NCBI GenBank assembly: GCA_954871525.1
Contig: OX940871.1
Span: 23,658,586-23,722,585, forward strand
Direction of reading: 5' to 3'
DNA from: Parietaria judaica
Lineage: Eukaryota; Streptophyta; Magnoliopsida; Rosales; Urticaceae
DNA: 64,000 bases
The position numbers were made by a program, and so were the translations under genes. Position 1 is the first letter of the stretch, and every line of letters begins with the position of its first letter. Below, in pieces: positions 46,064-58,310 of the stretch. The notes under the pieces were generated by a model, which was not told where the DNA came from, did not search any database, and was given only the letters and a program-made list of their open reading frames with translations.

Positions 46064-49034
46064 ATGATCACTTTGACGGACTTCTACAACGTCATGACGG
46101 CCGTGGTGCCGCTCTACGTTGCCATGGTGCTCGCCTACGGCTCCGTCAAGTGGTGGAAGATCTTCACGCCCGACCAGTGCTCGGGGATCAACCGCTTTGT
46201 GGCGCTTTTCGCCGTGCCGCTGCTCTCCTTCCATTTTATATCCACCAACGACATCTACGCCATGAACTTCCGCTTCATCGCCGCGGACACGCTGCAGAAG
46301 CTCATCGTCCTCGCCGTGCTCTTCGCGTGGGCGCGCCTGAGCCGGCGCGGGTGCCTGGAGTGGACCATCACGCTCTTCTCGCTCTCCACGCTCCCCAACA
46401 CGCTCGTCATGGGCATCCCGCTCCTCAAGGGCATGTACGGCGGCGACAGCGGCTCCCTCATGGTGCAGATCGTCGTCCTCCAGTGCATCATCTGGTACAC
46501 CCTCATGCTGTTCCTCTTCGAGTTCCGCGGCGCCCGCCTCCTCATCTCCGAGCAGTTCCCCGACACCGCCGGCACCATCGTCTCCATCCACGTCGACTCC
46601 GACGTCATGTCGCTTGACGGCCGCCAGGCCCTCGAGACCGAGGCCGAGCTCAAAGACGACGGCAAGCTCCACGTCACCGTGCGCCGCTCCAACGCCTCCC
46701 GCTCCGACATCTTCTCTCGCCGCTCCCAGGTACATTTCTTACTTGATACAAGGTCTTAACTATTAAACAATTTATGCATTGTATATGGCTGAAATAGTTG
46801 TTAATTAATTGTGTTTGCAGGGACTTTCCGGGACAACGCCGAGGCCGTCGAACCTGACCAACGCCGAGATTTACTCGCTCCAATCGTCGCGGAACCCGAC
46901 TCCGAGGGGATCTAGCTTCAATCACACCGACTTCTACTCCATGATGGGCGGAGGCGCCGCGGGCCGCAACTCCAATTTCGGCGCGAGCGACGTGTACGGA
47001 ATGTCGGCCTCGCGGGGTCCGACCCCGAGGCCCTCAAACTACGACGAGGAAGGGGCGATCAAGACGGCCGGGTCAGCTCCCGGGACACGATTCGGTGCGT
47101 CAACGCAGAACTACCCAGCTCCGAACCCGGGGATGTTCTCACCCACCGGGTCGAAGAACATCCCGAAGACAAGTACCGCAACCGCTACCGCCACGACGAA
47201 GGCCAACGGCAACGTCGCGGTGGGGCCGAACCAGAAGAGCAGCAACGGTGAAGATGGGAACAGAGATCTTCACATGTTTGTGTGGAGCTCGAGTGCCTCC
47301 CCGGTGTCTGACGTGTTCGGGAGCCATGAATACGGAGCGGGTCACGACCCGAAGGACGTCAGAATGGCTGCTTCTCCTGGGAAAGGTACACTCTTTCACT
47401 GTTTCCTTCTTATATTTATTTATTTATACATATTTTCTGATGCATTATTGGATTCACAGTGGAGGGTCGGAGAGAGAACAACCACCAGGAAGCTGAGTAC
47501 TTGGAGAGAGACGAGTTCAGCTTCGGGAACAGAGAGCAGAGCCACGCCGACGAGAAGACCGGGGACGGGAAGCCGAAGGTGATGCCGCCGACGAGCGTGA
47601 TGACGAGGCTCATCCTCATCATGGTGTGGAGGAAGCTCATAAGGAACCCCAACACTTACTCCAGCTTGATAGGCCTCATTTGGTCCCTCGTCTGCTTCAG
47701 GTAACGTAAATCCAATTTCATAATCTTAATCCATATCAAATAAATTTTAACCATTTTATTAATTTATTTTATAAATTTGGCAGGTGGAATGTAAAAATGC
47801 CAGCAATAATTATCCAGTCCATTTCCATACTCTCTGATGCAGGGCTTGGCATGGCCATGTTCAGTCTAGGTCAGTTATTTACTTTTATTATTATAACCTT
47901 TCCTTATTTAATGTCCATGTAAAGAAGTTAAAGCAAAACTGGCACAGAACAGAAGCAAAGTGAGAGAGAGAACAGTGATGGGTTATAATTAATGTACTGT
48001 ACTGTTGTTACTGTCATGATATAAATATAATATTCATGCAAAGATTTGGTGGTGGTGGTGATGATGAAAGGTCTTCTTTCTTTCAAAGATGACTGATACA
48101 AAGGAAGAATGAGAGAGTGTATCTATATCACACTCACATGACATGATTCATAATTTCATATCATAGCATGCCATTAAACATTGTTTTTTTGACAGGTCTG
48201 TTCATGGCTTTGCAACCGAGGATCATAGCATGTGGGAATTCGACGGCAGCTTTTGCCATGGCTGTGAGATTCCTTACCGGGCCAGCTGTCATGGCTGCTT
48301 CCTCCATAGCCATTGGACTAAGAGGAGATCTCTTACACATCGCCATTGTACAGGTCTCTCTCTCTCTCTTGCCTCTTCTCCTCCTGACAAAACCAATCCT
48401 TCAACTTCATGCATTCCGAAAAAGTTGTCCACTTTTTTAGTATATCTGCTCATAAGATTCTTTCTTTTCTTTGGGAGTTGTATTCTTGGTTAGTACCAAG
48501 GCGTTTCCAACTAGGGTTTTCAGATGGGAAATTGTTAATGATAATTATTATTATACCTTGTTGTTTTGTGTGTGCATGTGCGAGTGCAATCCTAGTGAGA
48601 GAAAAAAATAAATATGAATACGAGGCACTTATATAAATATGTTAGAATTAGAGCGAACATTTGTCGTTGATGAGTGAGGAATTAACTAGGAACAAAAAAA
48701 CATTTGTTCGTTTTATTTGATTATGTTCATGTTTTGCCATGCATGTGCTTTATTTATAATACGACGATGAAAAATGAAACCAGGCTGCTCTACCTCAAGG
48801 AATTGTCCCCTTTGTCTTTGCTAAGGAATACAACGTACATCCTGATATTCTCAGCACCGGGTAATATATATATATATATATATATATTTATTAATTTATT
48901 TTTTAGTATGTCATTTCATGTTGTTTTATTTAGCAATAATAATTTGTGACATGTTTTTTATTGGCAGTGTCATATTTGGGATGCTAATAGCGTTGCCCAT
49001 CACACTAGTGTACTACATTTTGTTGGGGCTATGA
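46064..49034 (+). CDS. PIN1: PIN1-class auxin efflux carrier (7 exons, 619 aa)
   Basis: PIN proteins export indole-3-acetic acid across the plasma membrane, and their polar placement sets the direction of auxin flow. Exons: 46064-46729, 46821-47385, 47460-47700, 47784-47869, 48196-48353, 48784-48860, 48968-49034; all introns are GT-AG and the 1,860-nt frame is open to TGA. Residues 1-160 hold the first membrane bundle ([36 protein letters not shown]), about 161-455 the long hydrophilic loop, the rest the second bundle ending VYYILLGL. The loop has three TPRxS phosphosites ([21 protein letters not shown]), targets of PINOID-type kinases, plus [15 protein letters not shown]. The loop sequence [10 protein letters not shown] and [17 protein letters not shown] is PIN1-like, not PIN3/4/7-like. 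The start is the M of MITLTDFY; the frame is open 20 codons further upstream from another ATG, but families start here. Exons 1-2 are GC-rich, later ones are not. Confidence 0.95.
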
Positions 49035-50819
49035 ATGAAGCTAAGAAAAGCTCAAATTCGAAGCCATAATATTAAAGAAGAAGAAGAAAAAAGGGTCGTT
49101 TGTGCTTTTGAAAGATGCAATCAGAGGATGTTGAAAAATCAAAAAGGCAAAATGGAGGAGGAGAAGAGGAAAGGTGGAAGAGTGAATCTTTTGTTATGAG
49201 CTTCTTCTTTTTTTTTTTTCTAGAAAAATTTGTAAAATTATCATGTTTGTAGTGAATTATTTTAGTAACCCTAAAAGGAGTTTCCCTAGTTAATTAATTA
49301 TATATGTTCCCTCGTTCCAAATCTTTTCTCCCGAGAATTTATGCGAGTGTAAAGCGACTATAAAGTAGGGGGAAAAGGAATAGGGAAAGTGGTCGCTATG
49401 ATGATGCCCTTAATTTTACACTAATATACTACTATAATCATTTTAGTACTGGTAATAATACTTTACATTTATACTAATACTATATGTGCACACATATCCT
49501 TAATTCCTTACCATATGCAACTTTTGTTAGAAATTATCCATTGGGAAATCCCTTTTCTAAATTAGTTTCTTAGCTCTACCAAGCCCCATTCAATAACTTC
49601 CATTAATTTTCTCTAATTTAGACTCTTCAAGTTTTAATAAAAGGTTAATATATAGTTATGTAAGTATTTAATGTTTTCATTATTGTGGTTCTATAAGCTC
49701 AAATTTCTCAGCGCTCAATGTCTATTATTTGCCTCGTCAAAATGTTATCTAATATGTTAGACTAATCGAAATTATAAAAAATAGTTCAGCTAAAATTTTG
49801 TTTTATCGATTGGAAAAATTTAATGAAATTTCATAGAGAATAAAATAGTGGTCGTTGAAAACTTTTATCGTGAATTAAGTTTATGACTTCACGTAAATTA
49901 AAATACTCAGTATATATATCGTCATTAACTCAAGTTTTCATGACCTAAAAGTATGACTTCAAGTAGTCGTAACGCCCTCCCTTTGATTCCAAGAGCGGAA
50001 TTGATTTATTTTAGAACTCTAGACTCAAAAATTCGGATTTAGAATTAAAAAAAAAAAAAGGAATTAGAATCCCAGATTCCAAGATAACATATTAAATTAA
50101 GTTTGTTAATGGACAAATGAAGATAAATTTGCCGTGAATGGACAAAGGGACTAAACAATATTTGAAAGAAGAGCAACTCATCAATATTCAACAATGGTGT
50201 TTTGGAGATAGATACTAGTGCAAAAAAGGGCCCTCTATCACAAGATAGAGATGTAAATGTAATGTTTGATTTTGATATGGACTTGTTTGGAATATTGTTA
50301 GACAATAGTCACAATCCAAAGTTTCCTCTCCTTTTTTCCCTCACACCCTTTTCTCAACTTTTTTATTCCTTTTGGTTTTACACATTTTGCCTTTTTCCTT
50401 GACACCTTTCCTTTTCACTCCTTGGTCTGTCTGCTTGGTGCTTTGCATATACCATCAGACATCCCTTGAGTAAGACATCAAGTAATTATCCATAAGCTAA
50501 CAACATAACAAGATTTGGATTAATGAGTAATTATGTGGTAAATTTTATTTAATTAATCATAAGGTCTATTGGCTATTGCCTATTGGAGTCATGCCTACTT
50601 GTACTGGATAACGATTATCCTTGTTCTCGATGGCTATAAAAAATCATTGCTCATTTATTTTGAACTAGGGCAAAGAAGGAAAAAAAAAAAGGAAGAAAAG
50701 AAAAGAACAAGCCTACATTTAATTAATTTATAGAGTGAAATCAATATTTAATTTCTGAAATCCTAATATTTTCTTAGCAAATATTTTTAATTGGTATCAG
50801 TCCAAAAAAAAAAAACTAA
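49035..50819. other. PIN1 3' flank and intergenic DNA
   Basis: The PIN1 3'UTR probably occupies the first 200-300 bases (A/G-rich, then AT-rich). No further gene is supported. Confidence 0.5.
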
Positions 50820-51562
50820 GGTGGCGTTTGGTCATGGTGTCCGAGACCAGTTTTTGGTTTTGGTTTCAAACAGTGTCATATTGGTTTCGCAGACCACGTT
50901 TGGTTACCAGTTGTCTCTGTTTTCTGAGACCGGTCTTGCAGACCACTGAAATTTTAATGAAGGAAAACAAAAAACGACTTGAAGTTGTTTTCTGTCTTTG
51001 GTCTTCAACTCAATCGTACAAAATAAAACGATAATAAATATAGTATCATTTTATAATAGTATTTAATTATAATAATAAGGTATTAACAATGAAATTAACT
51101 TATATAATAAATTATTAAAATCATGTATATATATAATTATATATTTTAATAATATTACTATCATATTAACAAATATACTTAAATTTTGTATATTATTAAA
51201 TATTAACTTAATTACAATGATATAAACTATTGAAACAAAATATTTACTACTTTATATATTACATTATTTAAATATGTAATTAGAGTCATGAAATATGAAA
51301 AAAAAATTTATGATAGCAAATATTTTTTAGACGTAATATTAGTATATATTACTTTCAAATAAAACATACTTTCTTTTTAGTAACATATATTGTATTTTAT
51401 TGCATTTTTTCATTTATATTCGACCATAGATTAACAAAAGACTAACCAAACAGTGTTTCAAAAATCAATCTCCCAAACTGGTTTGGGAGATTAAACTCTC
51501 AGACTGGTTTCCCAAACCAAATTGCAAAACTGGTTTCCGAGATCAGTTAACCAAACGACACC
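50820..51562 (+). mobile_element. Tourist-like MITE (GGTGGCGTTTGG family), copy B, complete
   Basis: The ends GGTGGCGTTTGGTCA and TTAACCAAACGACACC are inverted and flanked by TAA (50817-50819, 51563-51565), the 3-bp duplication of PIF/Harbinger elements. The 743-bp inside has subterminal phrases GAGACCAGTTTTTGG, CGCAGACCACG and, to the right, CTGGTTTGGGAGATT, with an AT-rich core and no transposase. A truncated relative lies inverted at about 16780-17378. Confidence 0.88.
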
Positions 51563-51565
51563 TAA

Positions 51566-52583
51566 AGATCTTAGGATATGTCCATCGAACAACACGACAT
51601 ACATGACATCTAACCGTTTCAAAATGATTAGTTTCTAAGCATCTTGTTTAGCCCAGTGATAACTCTTGTACATACCTCTACAGGAGGCTAACATTTGTAA
51701 GAAATCGAGAATATGTGCTAGGGAAAAAAAGATTAAGAACATAACGATAATGTTTGTAAAAGAATGAGAACATATATTGCCATTGACCCTAATTACTCAT
51801 TTGACATTTCAATGCATTTAACTTTTGTTTAGTATTTTTAATTCATTATTCACACCTTTTCTCCTCACAGACACTTTTTATATATTATTAGGGTTGTTGG
51901 TGGCATAAGTCTTCAAACTTTGACTAGTAGAAGCTACATGTGTCCAAAAGGTGAAAAAATAACAATAGAAGTAAAAAAAAAAAAAAAACCAAAATTGAGG
52001 GGAAATCTATCCATCAACGCTTGTTCATTGACATTGATCGAATGTCACGTGGCATAACAGACGTTGGCCTCAATTGATGCGAACCATATTTTGTATAACT
52101 TGATGCCACACGACATTCGAGCACTTGGGAAAACAAAAATTGATGAAAAATGTGTAGCCTAAGTTTCAACGACTTTAAGTACTTTTACCGTTAGTTTTTA
52201 CTTTTAACACATGTGACCTTAGTTCTGACGACTTTAGGTACTTATATAGTCAATATCCCAATAAATTATATACATATATTATTATTTAAATTTTGTAAGT
52301 GTATTATTATTCAATTAATTTTATATATTTACTATTGCAAAAAAAAAAAAAAAGACAGGCAAAAAATATAACCAAGAGATATTTTTGAAATATATTGAAA
52401 CATAAATCTGCATTTATTTAAAAAATACAAAAACGAAAAAACAATGACCCCAATTTTATACGTATTTTTTTATCGTAGCATTCTTTTATCTTTTTTTTTT
52501 TTTTTTATCATATAACGTGTCATTTTTATAATTAGTGGCACGAGTATTCAACCAAAGACTTTAAATTTAAAAACAAGTTTAAA
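51566..52583. other. Intergenic DNA, possible foldback debris
   Basis: Between 51,900 and 52,250, AAACTTTGACTAGT, CACGTGGCATAAC and a later GATGCCACACGACATTCGA are partly inverted, suggesting another decayed foldback MITE. Poly(A) tracts occur at 51,974-51,989 and 52,340-52,354. No gene is supported. Confidence 0.4.
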
Positions 52584-52591
52584 GTTAAAAT

Positions 52592-53163
52592 TAGGGGTGG
52601 CAATTTGGGGCCGGATACGAAACACGAAACGCTTACGACACGATTTAAACGGGTCTGAGTCTACAATAAATGGATCAGGTCCAACCGTGTCGAACACGAT
52701 TAACACGATAAATAGCGGGTAAACACGGCACGAACACGATAACACGATGTGACCCAATTAGACATGATATAGGAGCGAAAAGTTACATTTTCTACATTTT
52801 ATATATGTTATTAAGTGTTTTAATACTTATTATATATTAAATTTATGTTATTATTTTATTAATAAAGTCTTATAATTGATGAACATAAAAATTTGATGGT
52901 AAAATTTAAATCTTCGAATAATATCGTTAAATAAATGAAACTAAATGAGTATAAATTGAATTAATTTATTATTTGTAAATAAATGAATCTATTAATAGGG
53001 TTAAACATGTAGACACGATAAACACGTTATTTAAATGGGGCGGGTCTGGGTCTCGTCTTCTATCACGATTAATAAATGAGGCGGGTTTAGATCTAAATAA
53101 AATAAGTAAAAAACAATTAAGACCCGGCTCGAACACGACACGCAACCCGAATTGCCATCCCTA
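52592..53163. mobile_element. hAT-type MITE, TAGGGGTGGC family, copy 3
   Basis: The 572-bp element begins TAGGGGTGGCAATTTGGGG, ends CGAATTGCCATCCCTA, and is flanked by a perfect 8-bp direct repeat GTTAAAAT (52584-52591 and 53164-53171). Its inside aligns with copy 1 in reverse complement, including TAAGTGTTTTAATACTTATT. It is well preserved, so probably among the younger copies. Confidence 0.93.
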
Positions 53164-53171
53164 GTTAAAAT

Positions 53172-54049
53172 ACTCTTATAAAAAAATAGATTATATATTC
53201 AACTATACAAAAACTATATAACACGAGTTATTTGTTAATACATTTTTGGAGACTTTTGATGATATCTTACATTAATAATGGCCCTCATTAATGCCACCTT
53301 TAACGCCACCATTAATATGAACAAATGTGCACAATATTGTAGTGGCACCAATAAATTTGTTTGATAAATACACTACGAATAAATCAATTGATCTTCACCC
53401 TTTAATGCAGCCATTAATATTCACAATTTTTTAATTTTGCAAATCGTGATTGATAATGATATCCGACACTTTATTTAAGTTGTCTTCAATCACCACTGTG
53501 GGATTGTTTGGGATTGTTTGATAGACAACTCAAACTATTTTTATTTTTTCTATTTAAATAATTATTTGGTACATATTTTTATTTTTTAAATAAAACTACA
53601 TAATAATTTTTTGGAGTATGATTCGATTTTTTCCTTAAAAAACTATATATTTAATAAATTAATCAAATTTAAAAATATTCTTACATTAATAATACAATAA
53701 CATAAATATTATATTACGGTGTAAAATTAAATATAATCATGTTTAACATATTAAAGCTATATTATATAGTCTAAATAATCAGGTTTAACATATATCAAAA
53801 GTAAAATATCTCATGTCATTTTATTCCATTATTTCTCACCAACATTATATTTAACATAGTACTCGCGTGAATTGTATATTAACCACAACAGGTCGTCCAT
53901 ATTAATTTTTCCCAGAGTCATCACACAATTAAATTATGTCCCGACATTACATAGATCAAGTTAGATTCGGTGCCGGCACCGGCACCGGTGGCGCAGTTAG
54001 TGTTGGTGTTGCAGTCGACATCGAAACTTTGAAGGCTCAATGGTGAAGT
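53172..54049. other. AT-rich intergenic DNA
   Basis: A GGCACCGGCACCGGTGGC stretch near 53,973-53,995 is the only GC-rich patch. No gene is supported. Confidence 0.45.
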
Positions 54050-54479
54050 CTAGAGGTGAAAATTTCGTATCCGTTTTTCGATTTTGTCTCTGTTCGGGTA
54101 CCAGTCCCGAATCGATTTTAAAAAAAAAATTCAAGAAATTTAGTTTTAAACCGAGAACTGGTACTTCTTAGTTCGGTTTTTAGAACCGAGAATCAAAAAC
54201 GATGCCGAAACAAATATTTCCCGGGTTTTGGTACTGGTTTCGATTTTAAACTACATGTCATTTTTTTTTAGTTTTTCGTATGTCGTTTTTAGTGTATTAT
54301 AGATTTTTATTGAAGTTGTTTATACTATTTGTAGTTTTCAATTTTTAGTTTTAAAAAATACATGTGGTTTTTTAGTCCAGCACTTTTAAATCCGAAACCG
54401 GTACAAAAATAAAATCCCAATTTTTCGGAACATGGGCGAAAAAAGTTATTTCCCGGTTCCCGGTTCCAATTTTACTCCT
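54050..54479. repeat. GGTTCGGTTTT/CCGGTTCC-type dispersed repeat
   Basis: The sequence starts TAGAGGTGAAAATTTCGTAT and is dense in GGTACTGGTTTCG, AACCGAGAAC and CCCGGTTCC phrases, typical of a common plant hAT-like non-autonomous repeat. The right end is lost where the Tourist-like element at 54480 begins. Confidence 0.5.
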
Positions 54480-54711
54480 AATGAAGTAGATAGAAACAAG
54501 GAGTGATGAAAGAAAAAATTGAGTGAAAAAAAAAACAGAAAACAATAAAAATGTGTATTTGAACATCCTTAAGAAAAACAGAATAAAACTTAAAACGTTT
54601 TGGAGTTCAATTTGATGAGTTACACACCGAACAGTCATTTACTTTTTTCAGTTGAACTCTGCGAGTTAGAAAACTAAAAAACTGTATACAAGTTATGTAC
54701 CAAACACAACC
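54480..54711 (-). mobile_element. Tourist-like MITE, GGTTGTGTTTGG family, copy B
   Basis: Read on the minus strand from 54711 it starts GGTTGTGTTTGGTAC and aligns with the element at 26404 in PEAMT copy 2, including TGACTGTTCGGTGTGTAACT and TTGAACTCCAAAACG. Confidence 0.7.
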
Positions 54712-56513
54712 TCTAGTCTGAGATTATATCTACGAAAAATTAGATTGAAGAGTTTAACTAAAGACAAATGAAACAAGTGAAATGTAAGAAAGTATCTCTA
54801 TTACTTCACACAACCAATATGTGATTTTTCGAAGTTCTTATCCGAGTTCCGAATATGTGATCGTAGCATAATTTGTTCAAGTTTAAGAACAAAATTATAA
54901 AGGTTATTATAGGTAAAAATATTTTATTAATTGAAAATAAGTCGGTACAGAGTAAAAAGTTATGACAAAAGTATTTAAGTTTACTTTTTTTTAATCAATA
55001 GACTTATCATTTAATTTTTTGTTAGTTTGTTTTTTTACTATTTCAGTTAGTTATGACATCAACACAAATGAAACAATTAAACTCAAACGATAAAATCCAT
55101 GAATATCAAAATAAACTTGTGTGTAAACTCAAATTCTTTGAAGATCAATAACGCAAATTATTATTTTTCTTCTTATTTTCTCTCTCGAGTTCCTAGTTCA
55201 TCTCCTCAATATCAATGTAATTCGTGTTGTTGGCATCATTATTCTAAACAGTAAAAAAAAATGGACTAGGTTTACCGATTCACCGAAAAAAGATGAGCTT
55301 GGTACTTTTGTCATAGTATTATAAGTTGATTCTACGCCGCCTTATTTTCAAACAAGTTGGATACTTTTGCCGGTAATAACCCAAATTATGATATGATTAT
55401 GAACATTATTACAAAGGTGTCAAAGGAATTACAAAGCTTTCGATATATGAGAATTTCACTTTTGGATTGCTTGCTCCACAATTCACATTAATATTATTAA
55501 CATGAGTTTGTTTTGCAACTCTTACAGAAGTTTCAGTAGTTTTAATTTTTACAGACATTACTGTTTCAAATTGGCATGTTTTCTATTATGCAATTTTTTT
55601 TGGCATAATATCTTTTTCTTCTGTTCTGTTGCAATATTTCACAATTGAAATCATCCGTTTGGCATATTAAATCTCTTTTTTTTTTCTTGTATCACAAATT
55701 CATAATCATTTTGATTTTACTACAACTTTTGACACTTTTTCTTGTGAGTAAAGCAGTCATCCTACAATAACTTTCACTCGACACATAATATATGTCAAAT
55801 TGTCAATAAATAACGCTGTTTTTTTCTTTTTTTACAAACAAGATTTGGGGAAGTCAATATTTTTTGCTGCTCGAGAAGGATTATTTATTGAACTCTCACT
55901 CATTGACTATATATTATGTCCCTGAAGTAAATTAGGCATAGCTACAGCTAAATTAGCCTTGAGGGGAATGCATGATGACGTGGCAGGCAATATAGCATGG
56001 CACCACACAATATGAGTCACAATTCACGAACAAATTTGTGCACATTTTGTCAGAGCCATTATTGTCGCTCACACACTGCCTTGGCCAAGCTCTGGCATGT
56101 TCATACAGGTCAAGATGGCTCTTCATTGCTCTCCAGAAAGTTGTGTATATAGTGTTGAATATTGGTACAAAACTACAAGTATGTATATAGCCCACAAACC
56201 ATTTATGTTCCGTTTGTTTGTACTTTGTTCAATTTAGATTCTTTTTCCAAAGTTCAAAGAAAATAACTATTTGTGTGGGAGAATTTAAGGATTCGAAATA
56301 TTTGGCCACCACTAAAGGAATCTAGTTTCTAATATACTAATACTCAAGTTGTGTGAGTTTTTCTTATTTTTTTTAATAAATAATTTACATATAATCAAAA
56401 GTCTGGGTATTTATAGGGGTTACTGTTATGGATATGATATGGATGTTTTCGGGATTTATAATATAATTAATCAAATAAATAATATAATTTTTTTATTAAT
56501 TAATCCATGTTAG
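54712..56513. other. AT-rich intergenic DNA
   Basis: At 56,030-56,130 is a GC-richer patch in which AGAGCCATTATTG and CAAGATGGCTCT can pair as an imperfect stem; it matches no microRNA that I know. No gene is supported. Confidence 0.45.
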
Positions 56514-57121
56514 TGTTGGGTTTTCGATGACTCTTTCTCAATCCCGAGGCGGAAATCACGGGATATCATCGAACAATATAGATCTAGAATAATTACGAGA
56601 ATTAAGATATCGAATTAGAGATCGTTACCAAACTTCGATACTTTTGCCAACTGTACCGAAAACGCAGACTTTTGCCGATTTCTGAGCTTGGCCGAATTCT
56701 CTGGATGTCCCGGGGATGAGCACTTCAATTGTAGTGCCTCTAGGTCGTCCACCACGTCACTCGGGAACGTCTTGATGACCGGAAAACACCTCGGAGGATA
56801 GGTTAGATCATATTCGGTGTTTGGATGACGAACCGATGATGAACCGGGAGCAAGCCAAAAACTCGATTTCCTTCTAGGGAGGGGAGGTCGAATTTCTCTC
56901 TACGGCTAGGTCTAGGATTAGTGTTTTATGAGCCATGATTAAGTATTTATAGTACTTAATCTCATGAAACCTAATGAGCTTTAATTAAGGCCCAATAAGC
57001 TTTAATTAATTAAGTGTGTTCATCATTATTACTCGGGCCCAATTGGGCCCGTTATGTCGGTTATGAATTCGGGTCGATATCCGATAACCCGAAAGATACA
57101 ATATCGGGTGCATAACCTACA
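56514..57121 (-). repeat. 3' LTR of the Copia element (608 bp)
   Basis: Plus-strand edges are TGTTGGGTTT and ATAACCTACA, so the LTR starts TGTAGG and ends CCCAACA on the coding strand. The coding strand has a TATA box (ACTATAAATACTTAATC, near 56,945-56,960), leaving a short U3 of about 170 bases. Confidence 0.8.
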
Positions 57122-58310
57122 ATCTCCCACTTGCACGAACGCACCGGATTGGTTATCTCCGTGCACGCTCTGCACATGAAGTATTACTCAAAAATGTCAT
57201 ATTTGGTTATATGTACATTTTCTCAGCTACCCATGCCTGATTCATCAAAGTTACAACTGAAACTTAATTTCGTTGTAAATTAGTCATCGTATTCTGTTTC
57301 CGTTGTGAGTTCGATGTGACTCTTTAGGATTATGTAGTGTTGGTCACATACTCAGATAGAGTATGTTAGAAGTGAGTGGCCTCCACCTAGACATCACTTC
57401 CCCCAATCTACAAAATTTTGGAATCCCCTTTTATATAAGTTATTCATGAAGAATTATGTGATTCTTCTGTATTAACTTATTTTGTATATGATTGATTCCT
57501 TCAACATCTTTACTACTCTAGATTCGGCACAGATCATGGTTTGTCACATCTGTTTATGCCGTAATCTATTTTCTGATTCAGGTATTAGTATTGAAACACC
57601 AAAACAAAACCATTTTGTTTTGACTATGGCCATAGTTTTCTTTTACTTATACTATTCAGAAGGCCCTGAGTGTATTGCCCCATAATGAATGGGGAGATGC
57701 ATGTTTTCTTGAAATATCATCCCATCCTACAAGGTTTATCACATGCCCAACTATAGCTGTTATAACTTTCCTGTCACGGTAAGCGTTGAGTTATAATCTA
57801 AGCATGTGATTTACCTAGTGATGGACTCATGATGTTTCTCAAACTTTGGAGTCTATCTTCATATCTCTAAATTTCTCAGTGTACCCTAACATAAGGTTTT
57901 ATTCGATGTGAGAAATCTTAGAGTGCGAGTCTTTCCAGCACTGTTAGTCTTCTTACTATTGCCCATATGTATAAGAATATCTCATAGATATCAAGGATCT
58001 CTATCCTTTCCTCTTATCTACATGTACCAGTTATTTTGAGAAGTCATTTATAGTCCCTCTTTGTTTCTTCGTAATGACTTTCTATAACTGGGAAAATTCA
58101 AGATTATCATTTAAGATATCTTAGGAACTACATTTATTTAGTTGATATCAATATTTCTAAATGACTAGGATATTGATATGAACGTTAAATGATGAAACTT
58201 GCCTTTTAAAGAATTAAGATTGTGCTTCAAATTTAATGAATAATGATTACAAAAAATTTGTCTTTGATCCATAAAACAAGGTTAAAGGTATTTAAAATAA
58301 TTGTAGACAT
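57122..58310 (-). other. Copia 3' non-coding region
   Basis: About 1.2 kb between RNase H and the polypurine tract, with no recognisable frame. It is long for a Copia element, so it may include an insertion or a lost accessory frame. Confidence 0.5.

Noticed and set aside
46150..46617. 155-codon plus-strand frame inside PIN1 exon 1
   Set aside because: Wrong-frame reading of the PIN1 exon, Arg/His/Pro-rich, no domain.
45995..46735. 246-codon minus-strand frame opposite PIN1 exon 1
   Set aside because: It is an antisense shadow of a GC-rich exon: the Asp/Gly/Val/His-rich composition follows from C/G-ending codons on the plus strand, and there is no start context or domain.
56030..56130. Possible microRNA precursor
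   Set aside because: Only a short imperfect stem with a large loop, and no mature sequence that I recognise.
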